Below are positions 5,616-6,554 of a stretch of 6,554 nt of DNA, in pieces; the stretch's first letter is position 1, and each line of letters begins with the position of its first letter. The position numbers and the translations under genes were made by a program. Under the pieces are notes generated by a model. It saw nothing but the letters and a program-made list of their open reading frames with translations. It was not told the DNA's origin and searched no databases. Source of the stretch: Nitrospinota bacterium (GTDB taxonomy: Bacteria; UBA8248); contig JAPYQX010000135.1 of assembly GCA_029937135.1 (NCBI GenBank), forward strand, positions 1,067-7,620, read 5' to 3'.

Positions 5616-6554
5616 TTAGGTCAACAGTACCGCACTGGAATGGATGGCTTTGAATACCGATTCAGGGGTGAGAGGCAGGCGGTTCAGGTTTGGGTTCCCC
5701 GGGTCGCGGATGGCATCGGCGATCGCGTTCGCCACCGCCGGCGCAGTCGGGATGAGGGGTATCTCTCCCGCCCCCTTTGCTCCATAGGGGCCCTCCGTAT
5801 CCGTGCACTCCACGATGAGATTCACTACATCCACTGAATCCAGGCTAGTGGGAACGTGCATGTTCTCGAATCCTGCGTTCAGGATATGGCCGCCCTCGTG
5901 TGGCAGCTCCTCGGCCAGGGCGAATCCCAATCCCTGAGCGATGCCCCCCTCAATTTGACCCGACAGGGAAAGGGGATTCATGGCGAACCCCACATCCTGG
6001 GCGCTGACGATTCGGACCACCCGGACTTCTCCCGTTTCCATATTGACCTCGACTTCCGCCACTTGAGTGGCGAATTCGGGGCCCGGCCGGGAGGGCTCGG
6101 GATGGCCTTCCACATTCGCCGGGTCATGGGACGGGTTGACTCCCCGGTACGCGCCCCGGCCCGTTGGCGGCCCCTCGCCCGACCAGACCGCGGCGTTCGC
6201 CGCCTCGGCCAGACCAACCGATCGCTCGGGTGTCCCCCGGACGGTAATGCGCCCACAGGTGATTTCGAGATCCTCGGGAGAAGTTTCCAGCATGCTCGCG
6301 GCCTGAACCAATATTTGATCTCGAGCGTCCTCCGCCGCTCGGCGCACTGCGTGGCACATATTAAATGTGGTGCGGCTTCCAGCCGAGATAGCATCGAATG
6401 GGGTCGTCTCCGTGTCCGCGATGCGAACATGGACCGCGTCTATCTCGGCCCCAAGCACCTCGGCCGCCACCTGGGCGATGAGCGTGGCCGCTCCGGTACC
6501 GAGGTCCGAGCAGCCGGCTAAAACGGCGATGCCGCCGTCCTCGTTGACCTTGAC
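5616..6554 (-). CDS. Xanthine dehydrogenase/aldehyde oxidase-family molybdopterin-binding subunit, C-terminal part
   Basis: The frame is open to the right window edge, so the 5' part is missing; 312 residues remain of a subunit normally about 700-800 long. These enzymes hydroxylate N-heterocycles, aldehydes or similar substrates, or oxidise CO, using a molybdenum cofactor together with FAD and [2Fe-2S] subunits. Visible in order: VNEDGGIAVLAGCSDLGTGA (about 3-22), AAEVLG, DTETTPFDAISAGSRTT (47-63), VEVNMETGEVRVVRIVSAQD with GFAMNPLSLSGQIEGGIAQG, then the active-site loop GPYGAKGAGEIPLIPTAPAV, in which Glu 264 of the fragment matches the catalytic Glu of the family. The cofactor-binding first half is outside the window, so CoxL-type and xanthine-type cannot be told apart. 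The gene is GC-rich unlike the left half of the window. It is first of three minus-strand genes, followed after 22 bases by the broken cupin and then the intact cupin, in a likely operon. Confidence 0.95.
   Translation of the reverse strand, partial: VKVNEDGGIAVLAGCSDLGTGAATLIAQVAAEVLGAEIDAVHVRIADTETTPFDAISAGSRTTFNMCHAVRRAAEDARDQILVQAASMLETSPEDLEITCGRITVRGTPERSVGLAEAANAAVWSGEGPPTGRGAYRGVNPSHDPANVEGHPEPSRPGPEFATQVAEVEVNMETGEVRVVRIVSAQDVGFAMNPLSLSGQIEGGIAQGLGFALAEELPHEGGHILNAGFENMHVPTSLDSVDVVNLIVECTDTEGPYGAKGAGEIPLIPTAPAVANAIADAIRDPGNPNLNRLPLTPESVFKAIHSSAVLLT

Noticed and set aside
5978..6430. 150-codon minus-strand frame inside the molybdoenzyme gene
   Set aside because: It is a shifted phase of the real gene, Arg/Pro/Ser-rich, with no domain.
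5856..6521. 221-codon plus-strand frame opposite the molybdoenzyme gene
   Set aside because: It is the complement of a clearly conserved GC-rich gene; long antisense frames are expected there, and the product is Arg/Gly-rich without motifs.
1..6554. CRISPR array, rRNA, or an origin of replication
   Set aside because: No regularly spaced direct repeats, rRNA-like sequence or clustered DnaA-type boxes were seen.

Overview
The window looks like a gene-poor, partly decayed accessory stretch of a bacterial chromosome, most likely from an alphaproteobacterium. That call rests mainly on the SelO protein, whose post-DFG segment (PCAFMDSYHP, FSSIDHMGRYAY) and QTFCGT tail resemble alphaproteobacterial homologues as I remember them; no search was run. 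Base composition is uneven: the left gene and the gaps are AT-rich, selO is intermediate, and the right-hand molybdoenzyme gene is clearly GC-rich, which fits a mosaic.

Layout. (1) Positions 8-1644 (+) hold a double-domain SagB-type nitroreductase-fold dehydrogenase spread over three frames. Each of the two frame changes is removed by dropping one A from an A-run (A9 at 228-236, A6 at 919-924). (2) Positions 1780-3288 (-) hold an intact selO, convergent with the first gene, with a candidate promoter at 3341-3346. (3) Positions 3289-3833 form a 545-bp divergent gap containing inverted repeats and a GC-rich palindromic island at 3664-3759. (4) Positions 3840-4295 (+) hold a small membrane-anchored Sel1-repeat protein. 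(5) Positions 4296-4822 contain no intact gene, but do contain a 172-bp element with 22-bp imperfect terminal inverted repeats (4510-4681) and, directly against its right end, a minus-strand relic of a serine recombinase (about 4684-4822). (6) Positions 4823-6554 (-) form an apparent operon: the 3' part of a xanthine dehydrogenase/aldehyde oxidase-type molybdopterin-binding subunit, then a cupin gene broken by one frameshift and one stop, then an intact small cupin.

How the parts fit. The right-hand operon pairs a molybdenum hydroxylase subunit with two related small cupins, suggesting a catabolic or detoxifying oxidation whose substrate cannot be read from sequence. SelO is a housekeeping redox-linked protein AMPylase. 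The recombinase relic, terminal-repeat element, broken cupin and interrupted SagB-type gene together suggest a region worn by mobile-element traffic. All three inferred frameshifts fall in homopolymers, so sequencing error must be excluded first; the in-frame TAA in the cupin is a substitution and is harder to explain that way. I do not see a clear new multi-gene system. The most unusual items are the three-frame SagB-type gene and the terminal-repeat element abutting the recombinase relic.
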